DNA of 64,000 bases, taken from NCBI RefSeq assembly GCF_000315625.1, contig NW_005434663.1, positions 924,666-988,665 of the forward strand. Reading direction: 5' to 3'. The DNA comes from Guillardia theta CCMP2712. Lineage: Eukaryota > Cryptophyceae > Pyrenomonadales > Geminigeraceae. The position numbers were made by a program, and so were the translations under genes. This document shows, one piece after another, positions 21,101 to 34,084 of the stretch. The notes under the pieces are model-generated. The model did no database searches. It was given only the letters and a program-made list of their open reading frames with translations, and was not told the DNA's origin. Numbering within the stretch: position 1 is the first letter of the stretch; each line of letters starts with the position of its first letter.

Positions 21101-24100
21101 GCTCCACGTTCACTCCGATAGAGAACCCGAATGAGATCACAGATGCTGTCCTCGACCTCTGGCTCATGCTCGGATTCTCCGACAAGTTTCCCTCTGCCCT
21201 CTGGTACTTCGAGCTTGGTGGGAACTATCTTGTTGAGTTCGATGCCGCAACCTTCCGGTCTGACTTGTCTGCGCTCGTCTCGCACGTCGAGGCTAAGAAC
21301 ATCGAGATTGTTGAAGGACCCACGGAGGGTCTCGCAAGCGACGCCTTCTGGAGCAGCATCACCACGCGCAGGTCGGGGAAGGAAGAGCATCGAAGCTCGT
21401 CCAAGCATCTGGACTCTATCGGCCGGCACTCGCAGCAGCAGCAGCAGGCCAGTCGGCTGCGAAGCACGCTCAACTGGTACTCCGGCCTCGACACGCCCTA
21501 CGTGCCGATCCGCAACGACGGGGCTTATCGAGTCACCATCATTATGTACGGGCACAAGCCCAGAGCCACAGGGTGGGCGGAGGACATCTTGCGAGGGTCA
21601 GAGAACAGGAACCTCGACACGACGGCGACGGCGAGGCGAGGAGTGTTCATGAAGAAGTGGAGAGTTCTGTCGATCCACGAGAAGTCCTGCAGCGTGAACG
21701 TGATCACCAACAATAGGACTTGCTCGTTCAGTGCCGTAGACCTCTTCACCAGCCTCTACGTCTCCCCGCTCTACTCTTGCCCGCAGAACACTTACCGTCA
21801 AGACAAGTCCTGCAAGACTTGCGACTTGAGCTCGACGAGCGCGACGGGCTCAACTTCAGTGTCGGACTGCAAGGCCTGCGAGCCTTACTTCCACCTCAGC
21901 TGTGACGGCAGGAGCTGCGAGCGCTGCCCCCTCAACACCATCAGCAACGTCGGGGCCCTCTCGCTGGCAGAGTGCGTGCCGACGAGTCTGTGGAGCATTA
22001 AGATGGACGGGCCGATCGATCCTCTTGCTCTCCTTCAGCCCGCGTATCCTCAGGCTTCCAGCAGGTCGGCCTTCAACTCCAGCAGCTTCCTGCTCCACAT
22101 CTCCAACATCAGCGGGATCCCCTTGAAACTCATCGCCTTGGAAAGCGTCAGCTACGTCGACAGCTTCACCGCCTCGAGATTCCAGCAGGGACGCGGGCCC
22201 AGCATCTTCCAGGTTCGCTTCGCTTTCCTCTCTCAGGACAAGTCCACCTCGGAAGCGGCGAAAGCTGCTCTACTCGGCCTCGAATGCCCCTCGCCTGCTG
22301 CTGGCTGTGCGCTGGTGGACTACAACAGCACAAGGAGGTCGCTAAGGGACAAACTCTTTGCTGAGTTCCCCGTTGTCAGGTAATGATTCTTCTCCCCTCC
22401 TCTGCTCTGCTCTGCTGTGCCCTCCTCTCCTCTTTTGTTCGACTCCTCGCCGCCCTTGCGCTCTCCTTCCTTCTCCTCCTTCCATGCTACTCTTCTTCCC
22501 GTCCCTCTTCATACCCTGACGGCTCTCCGATGCTGCAGCGTCAAGGCCACCGAAGTCGCCGGGAGGCTGGAAGGCTCTTGTCCGAACCAGCAGTTCGTGC
22601 AGACGAGCTACCAGGACATCTTCGCAAACGTCTTCTCCTCCACCTACCTCAGCACCAACTTCCGATGCCCCTCCTCTTACTACCGCAGTGGCCCCGAGTG
22701 CCTGAGCTGCCCTGACATGAGCTCCAGCGACGCCGGGGCGAGCAAGGTGGAGGACTGCCGGGGGTTCCTTACCATGGTGTTCGCCATGAAGGACGCGAGC
22801 GTCACCTTCAACGGTCGCACTCGCTCGCTGGAGTTCGGGGGCATGCAGGACGCACAGCCGTACGCCTTGAGCCTCATGAACTACACGGGACTGGCTCAGT
22901 CGGCTCCTCTCTTCATCAAGACTCGAGGGTATGCCCTGCACCCCTACCAGTACATCAACCCCTCCTTCCCTTCCCTCGGCCTCCAGACCATCCGATGCCA
23001 GGAGGGATCCAACTGCTTCAACGCATCGCAAGTGAGCGCATTCTCCTCCTCCTCCTCCTCCTCCTCCTCCTCCTCCTCCTCCTCCTCCTCCTCCCTCTGC
23101 TGTGTTCCTTCCCTTTATCCTTCGCTTCTTCCTTCTGCTATTCGAACTATCTTGAGCTCCGATACCCCACTTTCGTCCTCTTCCTCTTCTGGTGTAGTTG
23201 ACTTGCTCTCCTAGTTCCGTATGGATGTCAGCTCGGCAGTCAACGGGCTCGTGGACGCCAACAGGATTCGCCTGCTGCCTCCCAGCAACTGCGACCTCCT
23301 CCCCTCCGGTGTCGTTGACCCGCTCTGCGGGCCTTGGCCAGGCATCGCACGGAACGACCGACTGGGCGAGTGTGTCTGTGCGGGAGATCTCTGCTACATG
23401 ACCTTGGGAGCGCCGTGGGTAAGCGAAGACCTCGGGTACAGGAAAGTTCTGAGTCAGGTGAGTGAGGATAATCAGACCCCTCCCTCCTCTCCCTTCCTTC
23501 TCTCCCTCCCTCCTCTCCCTCCTTTCCCTTCCTCCTCTCCCTCCCTCCTCTCCCTCCTTTCCCTTCCTCCTCTCCCTCCCTCCTCTCCCTCCTTTCCCTT
23601 CCTTCTCTCCCTCCCTCCTCGCCCTCTCTCCCTCCTTCCCTTCCGCCCTCCCTGATTATCTGTCTCGCTCGCTATCTTCACTCTTCTTGCTTGCATATGT
23701 CTCACCCTCTCCTCCATCATGATGTCCTCCCTGCAGGCTACCAAGGCAGCCAACGCAGCAGACTGTGCGAGGTTGTGCTCGGATGCCCCTGCCGACTGCA
23801 ACGGCTTCCTCTACTCGCCCTCCTCCTGGGTCTGCGACCTTCGTTATTTCCTCTCCCTTCCTTCTCTCGGAAACTTCTGCCCCAGCAGCTCCCCAGCATG
23901 TATCAGTTTGATCCAGTCCAAGTACATCGACCTGACGGTCCCCTTCCCCTCCCTTGCGGGCCTCCAGATCTACTGGAAGCCAGCTGACCCCCAGCTCTGC
24001 TCTATCGTCACCCAGAAGTCTCGAGCCTGCAGCAACTCCTCGGCCCTGCCCAACAGAGTCTTCGACGTCGCCGTCGATCCGCTGGTGGGAGGAGCAGGAG

Positions 24101-26489
24101 GGACGGGCCTGCGCAGCCCGTTGGACACCTTCCACGTCATCGTTCGCTTCCATGCTGCGACCGCAACGCTGCTTGGGAAGGTGCAGGATATTCTGCAGGC
24201 GCGGGGGGTCCAGTCGTCGTATGCTCAGCCCTCGGGTCTCAACGACTTCCTCCGCAAGTATCAGGTCGTTCAGGTGTACACGTCCGACCAGAAGGCTCTC
24301 CTGGGCGGCAAGTCGGCAGAAGGAAGTTTGCTGGGCTCGCGCTACATCGACTGCATCGGCAAGACGTGCGGGCCCGTTACCCTCAGCTCCTCCGCATGGT
24401 GCAACGACACAGTCGCACCGCTCAACAAGACAAGGTGCGGGGGCGACGCGACTGTGAAGCCTGTCTGCAAGCAGATATGGGAGGCAAACAAGTGGATATC
24501 CGTCGTCATCTGCCCCAACGGCCTTCCCCCCACCTGCCAGGTCTCCGGCTCCCCCGTTTGCTCTGCCGCCAACCTCTTCGACGGGAACGCCTCGACCTTC
24601 TGGCCGGCCTACAAGAGCGATGGGGTCGTGACTGACTTCGTCACCGTCACCTTCACCAAGCCGGGAGGAAGCGTCACCTTCGTGGAGCTCACCAGGGTTG
24701 ACCTGCAGGAGCGGCAGGAGGTGGCGACGGGGCTGGCGGACTCGTTCAGCGAGTTGGAGCTTGACTTCAGTGACGGGAGCTCGCAGAAGGTTCAGTTGGC
24801 CGGGTACGGCACAGGCACGGGGGTCACGGCAGCCGTGCAGACGTTCTACCTGCGACCAGTCGTGACTTCCTCCGTCACCATCCGCGTCTCTCCTCTCTCC
24901 TACCTTGAGAGCGTCAGGAACCCCCAGAGGCGCCTCGGGCTCGCCTCAGCTGACTTCTTCGGCCAGCCGTTTGACACCGTCCGCAACGTGACGGCCGTTG
25001 ACTTCCTGCGGTCGACCTACTCCTCCGCCAAGTGCCCTCCCAACACCTTCAGCGACTCCTCCCTCAAGTTCTGCCAGCTCTGCCCCTTCCCCCTCGTCAG
25101 CCCTGCTGGCTCCTCCTCCCTCTCCAACTGCTCCTGCCCGGCATGCAGCGACGGTCGAGTCCACTGGCAGGCAGACGAGAAGTGCGACGACGGCAATCAG
25201 ATCGATGGCGATGGCTGCGACCACAACTGCCTCATCGAGCCTCTCCACATCTGCTTCGGCCCTCTCACCGCCACCAAGTTCGGCAACCCGATCGCCTCCT
25301 ACTCGACACCGGACAAGTGCATCAGGATCGGGTCTGAGTGGACCAACTTCGGCGAGGCCGCATGGCCAGCGAGGTTCGGCGCTGCTGCCGTCTTCCACTC
25401 CAACGCTCTCCGACTGACAGGAGGGATGGGCTCGCAGCTCCAGACTGAGTTCGGCACCACCTACTACGAGTACACCGACGGCACCCTGTGCACAGTGCAG
25501 GAGCCATCGGACTCTTGCGCGCTCCCGAGGGGGTCGAGCTACCTTTCGTGGTCCCTTGCTCCTTTCGCTCCCGCCGATCCCTCTACCACCTGGTCCCCCC
25601 GCGCCTTCCACGGCCTCGTCTCCTTCAAAGGCTTCATGTGGCTGTCCGGGGGCATCTTCCGCACACAGGGGCAGAGCGGGTGGGTGGAGGGAGGCTCCTT
25701 CAACGACGTTTGGAAGAGTCTTGGCTCCGCTGAGACCCAAGGCAGCGCGTCCGTCGTGCCATGGCTGCTGGTGACGTCAGGGGCCAGCTGGGTGGCTCGT
25801 GGAAGACATGTCTCCCTCGTGTTTGCGGGGTCCATGTGGATCCTGGGAGGAGAGCGGAGGGATCGGAGCAGCACGGCAGGTGGGGGCGTATTGAACTATC
25901 AGACAGAGTACCGCAACGACGTGTGGAGGTCGCAGGACGGTGCCCAGTGGTTGCTGGTCACACAGAACCCGAGCTGGAACGCTCGTTCGGGCCACACAGC
26001 GGCAGTGCATGAGGGGAGCAACCAGATCTTTCTGATGGGGGGACGAGACGCCACCCGGTACTACAACGACATCTGGAGGAGCGCCGACGGCAAGACCTGG
26101 ACCATGGTGACTGGGTCGGCGCTGTGGAGTGCAAGATGGTTGCACGCCAGCGTCTTCTTCGAGGACAGTCTGTGGGTCATCGGTGGTCACTTCTGCCTCA
26201 CTTCCTCCAGCCAGCCCTGCACGACGGAGACTGCTGGAACTTTCTACAACGACGTGTACCTGAGTGCTGATGGAACCAAGTGGCTCGTCTCCACGTCCTC
26301 AGCAGGTCGACATTTGCCTGCCCTCCTCGTTCTTCTCTTTGACTTTTCTCTCCCGCAGGTTGGAAGGCTCGGGCTGGACATTCCGCTGTGGTCTTTGTGG
26401 GGCCAGTGCAGTCGGACCTATGGATTATAGGGGGTTACTACGGCTTTCAACAGGCTCTCAACGACACATGGCGAGCTTTCAAGTTCTGA
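18137..26489 (+). CDS. 2,519-aa polytopic membrane protein: PB1-like domain, TM block, alpha/beta-hydrolase-like, Cys-rich, PAN-like, discoidin-like and kelch domains
   Basis: Seven exons close exactly: 18137-19981, 20043-20120, 20179-22379, 22539-23031, 23215-23457, 23737-26305 and 26359-26489. N-terminus: a PB1-like fold (TLTITWNMSWSDVLDLLKF to QVRIV), then about five hydrophobic segments (near residues 218-330 and 535-560). Next an alpha/beta-hydrolase-like domain (YDRIGYGWS, GYGAGGLYVRQFAHDYPED, GLLLVDA) in which the nucleophile elbow has Gly where Ser is expected. Then a TNFR/ephrin-receptor-like Cys region (CPQNTYRQDKSCKTC), a PAN/apple-like piece (ADCARLCSDAPADCNGF), a discoidin-like segment, a CDDGN-GDGC disulfide repeat, and six kelch-like blades (WxAR...GG) reaching the stop. 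Inference: large surface receptor or adhesin with a cytosolic PB1-like end. The long C-terminal part is presumably extracellular. Confidence 0.85.
23041..23093. repeat. (TCC)n microsatellite in an intron
   Basis: About 17 uninterrupted CCT/TCC units within the 23032-23214 intron of the large membrane protein gene. The next intron (23458-23736) is also CT-rich, with repeated CTCCCTCC. Confidence 0.95.
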
Positions 26490-26686
26490 AGCCTTCTCGC
26501 TTGTACAGTAAAATCGTGTGATGTTCATTCGCATGTCTCGTAAAGCCTTCCAAGCGAAGGCTGCATCGCTCTCTATGTGCTCGATTACCAGCTGAGAGAG
26601 AATCTTTCGGCCGTCTTCTGAGCCTCGATCAAGTCTTTGTGCGCCTTTCGCCTGTATTGGCAGTCACTCAGAGGAATGCAGATGTG

Positions 26687-29600
26687 CTAGTTCGTAGTCC
26701 ACCTTCGGTAGAAGATGGGGCAATCCCTTGACGTACAGATGACTTCCATGTGTAGAGATCCCTGGGGCGCAAGCGAATCTTCAGCCAAGATTTGGGGATC
26801 GACAGATGATTCTACCTGACACCGCTGGCACTGAGTCCATAACTTGGCGAACTGAGTTTGCATGTGGTTCAAGTTGTCAATGCTGCGTCTGCAAATATCC
26901 GCCTGGAGGATGACTCAGCATCAGAACAGTCACACGGCAACCTTGAACAACACCTCTTTGGGCTTGCAGTGTTCACAAACGGTAGCTCGCTCATCTTTCA
27001 ACGGAGTGCGGCAGCCCAAGCAGGTCTTGGTGGCTTTGACGAATTTCATCAAGCCACCGGTCGTAGGGGTGGACAAAGATATCTGCATCGAGAATCAATC
27101 GAAAGCCAATTGAAGTCGTCGTCAAATTTGCCTGGCGAGTGTGGTCTCCAGAAAGCAAAGACTGAGGTTTATCCTACAAAATGCTGAGATCACGGAAAAC
27201 AATCTATACGTCACTCACCAGGATAGGTTCGAATAAACGCAGGATGGGCTGTGAAAGCTGGTGGTCTAGGTAATGCTGAGGAGGCGTCAGAGAAGAAGAT
27301 TCTGGGTAAACTGAAAAAAAAACCTGCACATCTATAGGCAAATTGTTCTCCAGTACAAAGATAGGATCTTCAGCCTTTTCAAAGGCCTGGGAGGATTTTC
27401 AGAAATCTTCACACCAGCTTCCTGTCGCAAGTACCTTCGCTCCTTTCGGACCTTTGATAATTACATAGGGCACACGGTCGCCGAGCACAGGAGCAGTGTT
27501 TGGATCTCGCTCCTTCATCCTGTATACAACCAAGGATCACAGAAAAATCTTTCATGATTGAAGCTCACCTGGCAGCTAAGACGACGTGTGCTTGCGCGCT
27601 CTTTGAGTCTTCTTCAGACTTGTGTAGAGCCTTGGTGATGATCAACTCGCTACACGCACAACAAAAGTCAGTGGGTATGGAATGCTATTTCATCCTTCAC
27701 CTGATATCAACTTTGTTCATCAGAAGATCACGAATCACACCCTTCACGTATTCCGCAGCTGCATTCGGATCTCGTTGCATCAAAATTGTTTTTAAGCAGG
27801 TGTCCACCATGGTTCGGACAAGACCACAATTGTCTCTCCTCACAGTTTCAATTCCTTGTCATCAATCAGTACCGTCAAATCGTTATCCAGATTTGTTTCA
27901 CCTTTGCAATCCATCTTATCGAACTTGTCCGGATTCGTCCAAAGAAGAGCAGCATATCGCTTCTTGTTCATCAACAAATACGGATAGTAAACCTGTCACG
28001 AAATTGTAAGATGTCACGAAAGACAATAAAATCGTAGGACCTTTTCGAATTCTAGCTTAATCGGTTTTACAAAAGATGTATTGACAAAATCTGCGGCGGA
28101 CAGGGCAAGCTTCATAGTCTCGTCAATCATCCATCTTTCACGATTTTCCTATCAAACGAGGACGATCAAAGACTTACATAACAACAAACCTGTTTTCCAA
28201 ACCTCTTCCTCTGGAGCATCATCCATCGTGACACCGAACTTGATCATTACGGAGTCCGTATCACCATACACAACGACGCTGTCATGCTTGTATCCATTGG
28301 CAACGGTATAATGTGCCTCCACCTGTTTCTAACGGTGAATACTACAGCCAAGATCAGCAATGCTCTGCGCACTTTTGCTTTTGTAAGTTCAATCATTTCA
28401 CGTCCGAACGCTGTGACGCTGGAAGAGATTTCCAGACAAGGCAGTTTACCCACTTGCGCTCCTGATGTTTTGTTCAGTCCAAAATCATTCAGCCGTGCTT
28501 AAGACAAGACGAACCCGTGAAGCCATAAACGGAGTTCGCACTGACTTTGAGCGCAAGCTGCCGTCCGTCAAGAACAGCCTTCATGATCGGATCCGTGGCT
28601 TTCTTCAAATCAGCCTTCGCTCTGTGACCATGTCAGTCTCTTGTAAGGGATCCCGTAGTTTGATTACCGCTTTCGGGCGGCCAAAAGCTCATCCAAAATC
28701 TCAGGAAGAATGCCTGAATTCCAGAAATCAATTTCTTTTATGGGAGACGCAAAATTGCTAACCTTTCTTTACGCTTGGCTTGACAAAGGTGTCACCATGT
28801 GGAGTGACAGTAATTTGTTCCGGCGTAAAATTAAATTTGTTCGTTCGCAAGTCTTCTTTGCTGAAACATTTATGTTGGAAACGTGGCAGATTATAGGTGA
28901 GGTGATTTACCTGACAAGAGTAGAATAACAAAGGTTATGTGCCATCATGATAGAGGGGTAAAGCGAAGCAAAGTCCAAAGTTGCAATAGGATCACTAAAC
29001 CAACGTCAAAACTGAACAAATATATCACATCCTTACCTGTAGAAGCCTTTCTTGGGTTCAATAACAATGGCACCTTCAAACTTCTCGTCGGTGGATTCTA
29101 CCTTCAAATTTGGCAGCAGTAGGCCCTTGGAACGGGCCTGTGTTACGAAATCCACATTACTTGCCTCAAGATTGGTGAGAGCATCTAATGAGTACCTTGC
29201 GCAGTAGCTGAGACATAACTTTGAGCATCTGTCCGCGAACAAGGAGCCAACCAATGGGCACTCCTGAAAAGTTTGAGGCATTAGAATCCTCTAACAGTGT
29301 TTGTCGTGTCGGCTGACCTGTCACTCTCGCCATTTCAACGTAGTTGTAAATGAACATCAATTTGTCCAAGAGACGCTGCATAGCAGTCGAATGAGCTGGA
29401 CGCAGATTTCAAACAAAGACATGTAGGACCTGAGGAAGATATGCATCCTTCAGACAGTATACTGCAAGGCGACGGCGCGATTCAGCATCTCCATTCTGCA
29501 AATCTGAGATGATTGAATGATGAACGTCTTCCTTTTGCTCTCCAAGAAACTTGGCACAAACTGTATGATCTTCAATAGGACTCATTAAAGGTCTCCTGAT

Positions 29601-31656
29601 AGTACCTGAATTCAAAGTGTATGAATGTAACTTGTACTCGCGTTGAATTGCCTGTTAAGTGCTCACAAAACATACAAGTCAGGAAATAGCATGAATACCT
29701 GGAGGACATCAAAGATAACCCTTCCATCAATTGATATTTCATTTGTCTCCCTTGTTCCCATCTTGCTCTAAGTGTGAGATGGCGATGCATAAACTGAATC
29801 AATGAACCTGAGCTGAAGAAAAGGTTGTCTTTTTGATCTTGGTTTTGCTATTTTTCATTCTGCCCAAAACGGGAAATGAAGCGACCTTCGCACAGCCATT
29901 ACTTCAATCAGGTCTATCAAAAATGCACGTTACCTTCAGCGCTTTCGCTCTGTCCATGAGGTATGGAATATCGAAGCCCACAATGTTGTATCCAGTCAAT
30001 ATGTCTGGATCACAAGCGATGACAAAGTCCCTCCAGCCTTGGAGCATTTCGCTTTCATCCTGATCAACATCGTTAATCCTAGAATGAAATAGACAACATT
30101 TATGATTATACCTCGAATGAGTGCACTTCTGCACCGCTTATCGCAGCGCAAGATTTCAGAGTGAAAATATTTTTGACAATAGGTGTATCCATCCCTTGGA
30201 TAGTAACCCAGTTCGCAATCTATTTGAACCGCTCGAGCGTGACTAACTCGTTAACAAGATTCTCAGGACGCTTACCTGGATGACAGGGTCCTTGTCAGGT
30301 TCTGGAAAGCAGCCCTTTCTTCCAGCACACTCAATATCAAAACTCAAAATTCTGAGTGGAGCAATCTACGTGATCCAGTCAAACTTTCAATACAGGTCAA
30401 TGCTTAGCTACCTTCAACCAATCTCCATCTGGATCGTGACTGATCAATTTTTGCCACATGACATCCATTTCAAATTGACATGTCGTGTTTGGATTCGACC
30501 TTTCAAAAGCATATCAGTCGGCAAGTTCATACAGGTTTTTTGATGTACCTCGTTAGGTACTGGTTTGCTGGGAGGGTAATCCAGTTTGCACCCACGATCC
30601 CAGCATCTACCATGTAGCGCATGACAAAAACGACATTGGATTCGTAAGTCAAGAAAGTGCGAGTCCCTAGATTAGATATTTGAATTCCCTGGAAACAAGA
30701 ATGTTAATTTTAATTTCAAAAGACAATGCACTTCGGTTGCACACATTTTCCAATATTGAACGAGCTGTAGTGACATGCTGTGGCCATACAGTTGAAATCT
30801 TCAAAAATTTGACCTACGAAAAAGATAATCAGTACTAGAGTGGGAAATTGTTGAGGTCTTACAAAGTCCTCTTGTCGATAATTCCAGATTGTTTGCTTGT
30901 ATTCCATCTCAACGTACCGAATGTATTGACCATTACTTGTCTTCTTCGAGGAATCAACACGTTCCGCCATTCTTCGGTTCAAAGTTTCAGCAATCTCTTG
31001 ACAGATATTTTCGTTGATTTCCTTTGGAGCCTGCATTCGTCATCAATTTTGAGATATGCGGCAGCTAGAAAAAAGCACCTGAACATAGAAGTATGGATCA
31101 TAGCCGTGGACATGTACAACAGCACTGTGCCCTTCGGCCGTGACACCATACAAACGCATGATAGGAAGCTGTCCTCCATATCTTTGATTGCTCAAGTGTC
31201 ACGATCTCAAAGTCTAAAGGACATTTTCTTACTGAGGGTATTGAATGCCCTGTTTTTGAGCAAACTCCTGCATATCTTGCCTAGGTGCCTGCACCAATTG
31301 TTAAACACGACTTTCGTCATGGATTGTGCTGAATACCTGCACGTAGTAATCCGTGTCGATTTGTTGCATCGAGAAATCACGTGCATTGGTGAATTCTTGC
31401 TCAGGCGCCTTTCTACACCAACGTTTCTTGGAAGCCTCGGGAATGCACAAGGTATCCTGATATCTAATCAGAGCATTGAAGCAAAATCTCATAACTTTAC
31501 ATCTTGAACATCCATGGCATCGTGGTAGATCTCTTCATCTGCATCCCAATCTTCGTCCTCTGGAAGCACATCTGGGGGATCATCGTCGTTGTCGAGATTT
31601 CTTGGACGTTTGTCGTCGAGGAACGGTCGCCCTTCGGAAGGCGCCTGTCTCTTCAT
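26687..31656 (-). CDS. POLD1: DNA polymerase delta catalytic subunit (family B)
   Basis: Replicative polymerase with 3'-5' proofreading exonuclease, acting in the nucleus. Many exons. Start [11 protein letters not shown] at 31656, first exon 31501-31656; stop at 26687-26689. Family-diagnostic pieces in order: Exo [17 protein letters not shown], Exo [28 protein letters not shown], Exo [28 protein letters not shown] after LPCLEIS, the catalytic YGDTDSV, Cys[20 protein letters not shown], and CysB WTQCQRCQ...[10 protein letters not shown] (the Fe-S ligand motif of delta). All catalytic carboxylates that I can read are present, so it should be active. An in-frame upstream Met at 31740 is possible but extends into the promoter. 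The gene converges with the large membrane protein gene, 198 bases between stops. Confidence 0.95.
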
Positions 31657-32281
31657 CTGATCTGGCCGATCGAGGGTCAGGAAGGGCCAGACAGAGGAAT
31701 CATCAGCATGCAGATGAAACTTCGTCATCAAAAGCATCATGCACAGAGAGTCACAGACAAGCGGTTGAATGCATCCATATACGAAAGGACATTAGCCAAT
31801 GTAGCCGAAGCCATTCCAGTTAGTTTGTGAGAGGTAATACCATACACTTGATGGGAGCATGCAAAGGAGTCATATGTTTCAAGAAGTCAGAAAGGATGAT
31901 GGGTCGAAGAGGGGAGAATCGAATCAGACGAGGGCAAGAGAAGAGCCTGGTGGAAGCAAGACAGGTGACGATACAAGAGAAAGATGTTGGAGTGGATAAG
32001 CAGAAAGCGAGAGCATCCTGCATTGAATGTGTGGGAAGGGAGCAGAGGGAAGAAATAAAGAAGGAGAACGAGGATGAAGTCGGGGAGGAGCAGAATCAGA
32101 CGAGGGCTGGAGCATGTTGCGAGAAAAGTTTGCGGCATCGCCATCGCCACTGGCTGGAATTGGCGGGAACGATGTCATAGAGGCAGGTATCCGAAATTGT
32201 ATCCGTGAAAACGTATCCGTGAAAAAAGGATCCGTTAAAGTATCCGTACAAGTATCCGGAATCTCGGACTAGCGGGGTGCA
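31657..32281. promoter_or_regulatory. Divergent promoter region with repeated TATCCG
   Basis: Between POLD1 and the ankyrin gene. 32184-32262 contains five GTATCCG copies and one GGATCCG at irregular 10-17 base spacing, immediately before the rightward start codon. Upstream is purine-rich low-complexity sequence (31920-32110). A regulatory role is inference from position and repetition. Confidence 0.45.
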
Positions 32282-33978
32282 ATGGTAGGACTCCATAGTT
32301 GCCTTCGCTGCTACTCGTCGGCCTCGTTCATGCTCGCCCGCCTCTCTTCGCTCCTCTTTGTCGTCTGCTCAGATCCGATCCAGCCGTCAGTGCATGACGG
32401 CACCCGTCGCGCTGCCATCACAGCCGATGCTGTTGCACCTTGCTCTTTGTACCTCCGAGGAGGCTCGCAGGTCGTACTTCCTCCCGCAGGGCCTCCAGCC
32501 CAAGCAGGAGAGGTCCGCAAGTGTGCTCAATGCGGGTCAACTCAGTTTGAAATCACTCTAGACTACTGCAGGATCACAGAATTGCACTTCTGTCATGCCA
32601 AGCCGTGCAGAAAGAACCATTGGAAGAACAACAAAAGCTTCTGGCGCGAACGAGCGCAATCTACGAAGAAGACAGTGAATCTCAACGGAGTTCCTCTGCC
32701 TGTTGAGAGCACATACACACGACTGGGCAGGAAACGTGATGATGACATCTTCCCTGATGACAGTGATCGATCCTCTCCGCAACCTGAAAGAGAGTTCGGG
32801 CAACCTTTTCCGACTGTCGACAGGTTCCGGCACACATGGGATGAGGATTATGAGGGGATAAACAGAATCTTGTGGGATGCAGCAGCTGACGACAACGTTG
32901 AACTGATGAAAAGTGCGATTGAGGATGGAGCTTGTATGAATGCAGGAAATCCGACCGATTTTTACAGATGGAATTCACTACACAGGTATGGCTGTTGCGT
33001 GCACTGAGGGTGAGATCAAAGGGACCACTGGGAAGCATGGAGAAGTCACTGGGAAGCATGGGGAAGGGGAGGGAGGAGGTTCTGACACGTGTCTCTCTTT
33101 TGTGTGTTGATAGTTTATGTGTTCTGATTGACTTGCCTTGGCAGAGCAAGTTACAAAGGTTGTTTTGCTGCTGTCCGATTTTTAGTGGAGCAGGGCGCAG
33201 ATTTGCATGCGAGAGATAGTTGGAACAAGACTGCGCTACATCTAGCAGCTGAGCTAGGTCATTATGACATTTGTGACTACCTTATTCGGAGTGGTGCTGG
33301 TAAGAAATTTGCTTCAAACATTCTGATGTGGCAGTGATATTGACTGTTTCCGAAGATGTCAATGCCACGAACAAGAACAATCAAACTGCTCTCCACTATG
33401 CAGCTCGTGAGGGACATCCAAGGTAAACTTTGACACTTTCTTTACAGCACGGGGCCTTGAAATTTTCTTGTGACTCCTTGTTGGGTTTCAGTGTTGTTGT
33501 GTTGCTTCTGAAAGCAGGGTGCAACCCCAATGTAGAAGACATACAGCCTTGGGGCAAAGGAGGTATTGCATGCTTCAGCCAAAGAGAACCCTATTCAATG
33601 TTTGTCAGGGTTGTCTGCCTTGGACTATGCGATGGAGGGTCGATTTGATGACGTGATATCGGTAGATCTTGACACTTTTGCAAGCTTGCGTTGAAGGTCA
33701 TTTTAGATCTTGGAACCAGTCACAGAATGGTGCACAAATCATACAGGTAGAATATTTACGATTCTTGCAATGCATAACTCTGCAATGCAGGGAAGCTTCG
33801 TGAAACACGAGCCAATATCAAATCAGTCTTCTTCAGTCGAGATGAGGTTCTTGGACTTGAAATTGAATATTCATCCACATGAATGTTCATTTCCTCACAG
33901 GAATATTTCGCTGATGAAGAATGGAATATGGAAGATGCTGCTCTCTACGAAGAATTGAAGCCATTCTCATTTCAGTAA
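32282..33978 (+). CDS. Ankyrin-repeat protein with N-terminal leader and CxxC module
   Basis: 407 residues from exons 32282-32985, 33145-33299, 33356-33422, 33492-33562, 33609-33661, 33707-33746, 33791-33846 and 33901-33978, all phases closing on TAA. The N-terminus has a hydrophobic leader (MLARLSSLLFVVC) that could be a signal or plastid-targeting peptide. A Cys/His-containing segment follows (KCAQCGSTQFEI, LHFCHAKPCRKNHW), resembling a small zinc finger. An acidic linker leads to four ankyrin repeats (NKTALHLAAELGHYDI, NQTALHYAAREGHP, GLSALDYAMEGRFDDV). The acceptor before 33356 is CCGAAG. The partner is unknown; the repeats imply protein binding. Whether the leader is used depends on which ATG initiates. 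Confidence 0.8.
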
Positions 33979-34084
33979 GGGCGAGTCGGCACTGAATCCT
34001 GTCAGAGCCCCCGGCTATGGATACCGGTGGACAATGTCGGAGGCCAACTTTCCGCCGCCTGTTGGTACATGCGGGCAACCGCTC

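Noticed and set aside
26858-27187. + strand frames opposite POLD1
   Set aside because: Shadows of conserved POLD1 zinc-finger exons on the - strand.
33563-33578. A 16-nt 'intron' in the ankyrin gene
   Set aside because: A 46-nt intron (33563-33608) with TTTGTCAG as acceptor gives the correct frame and a normal size.
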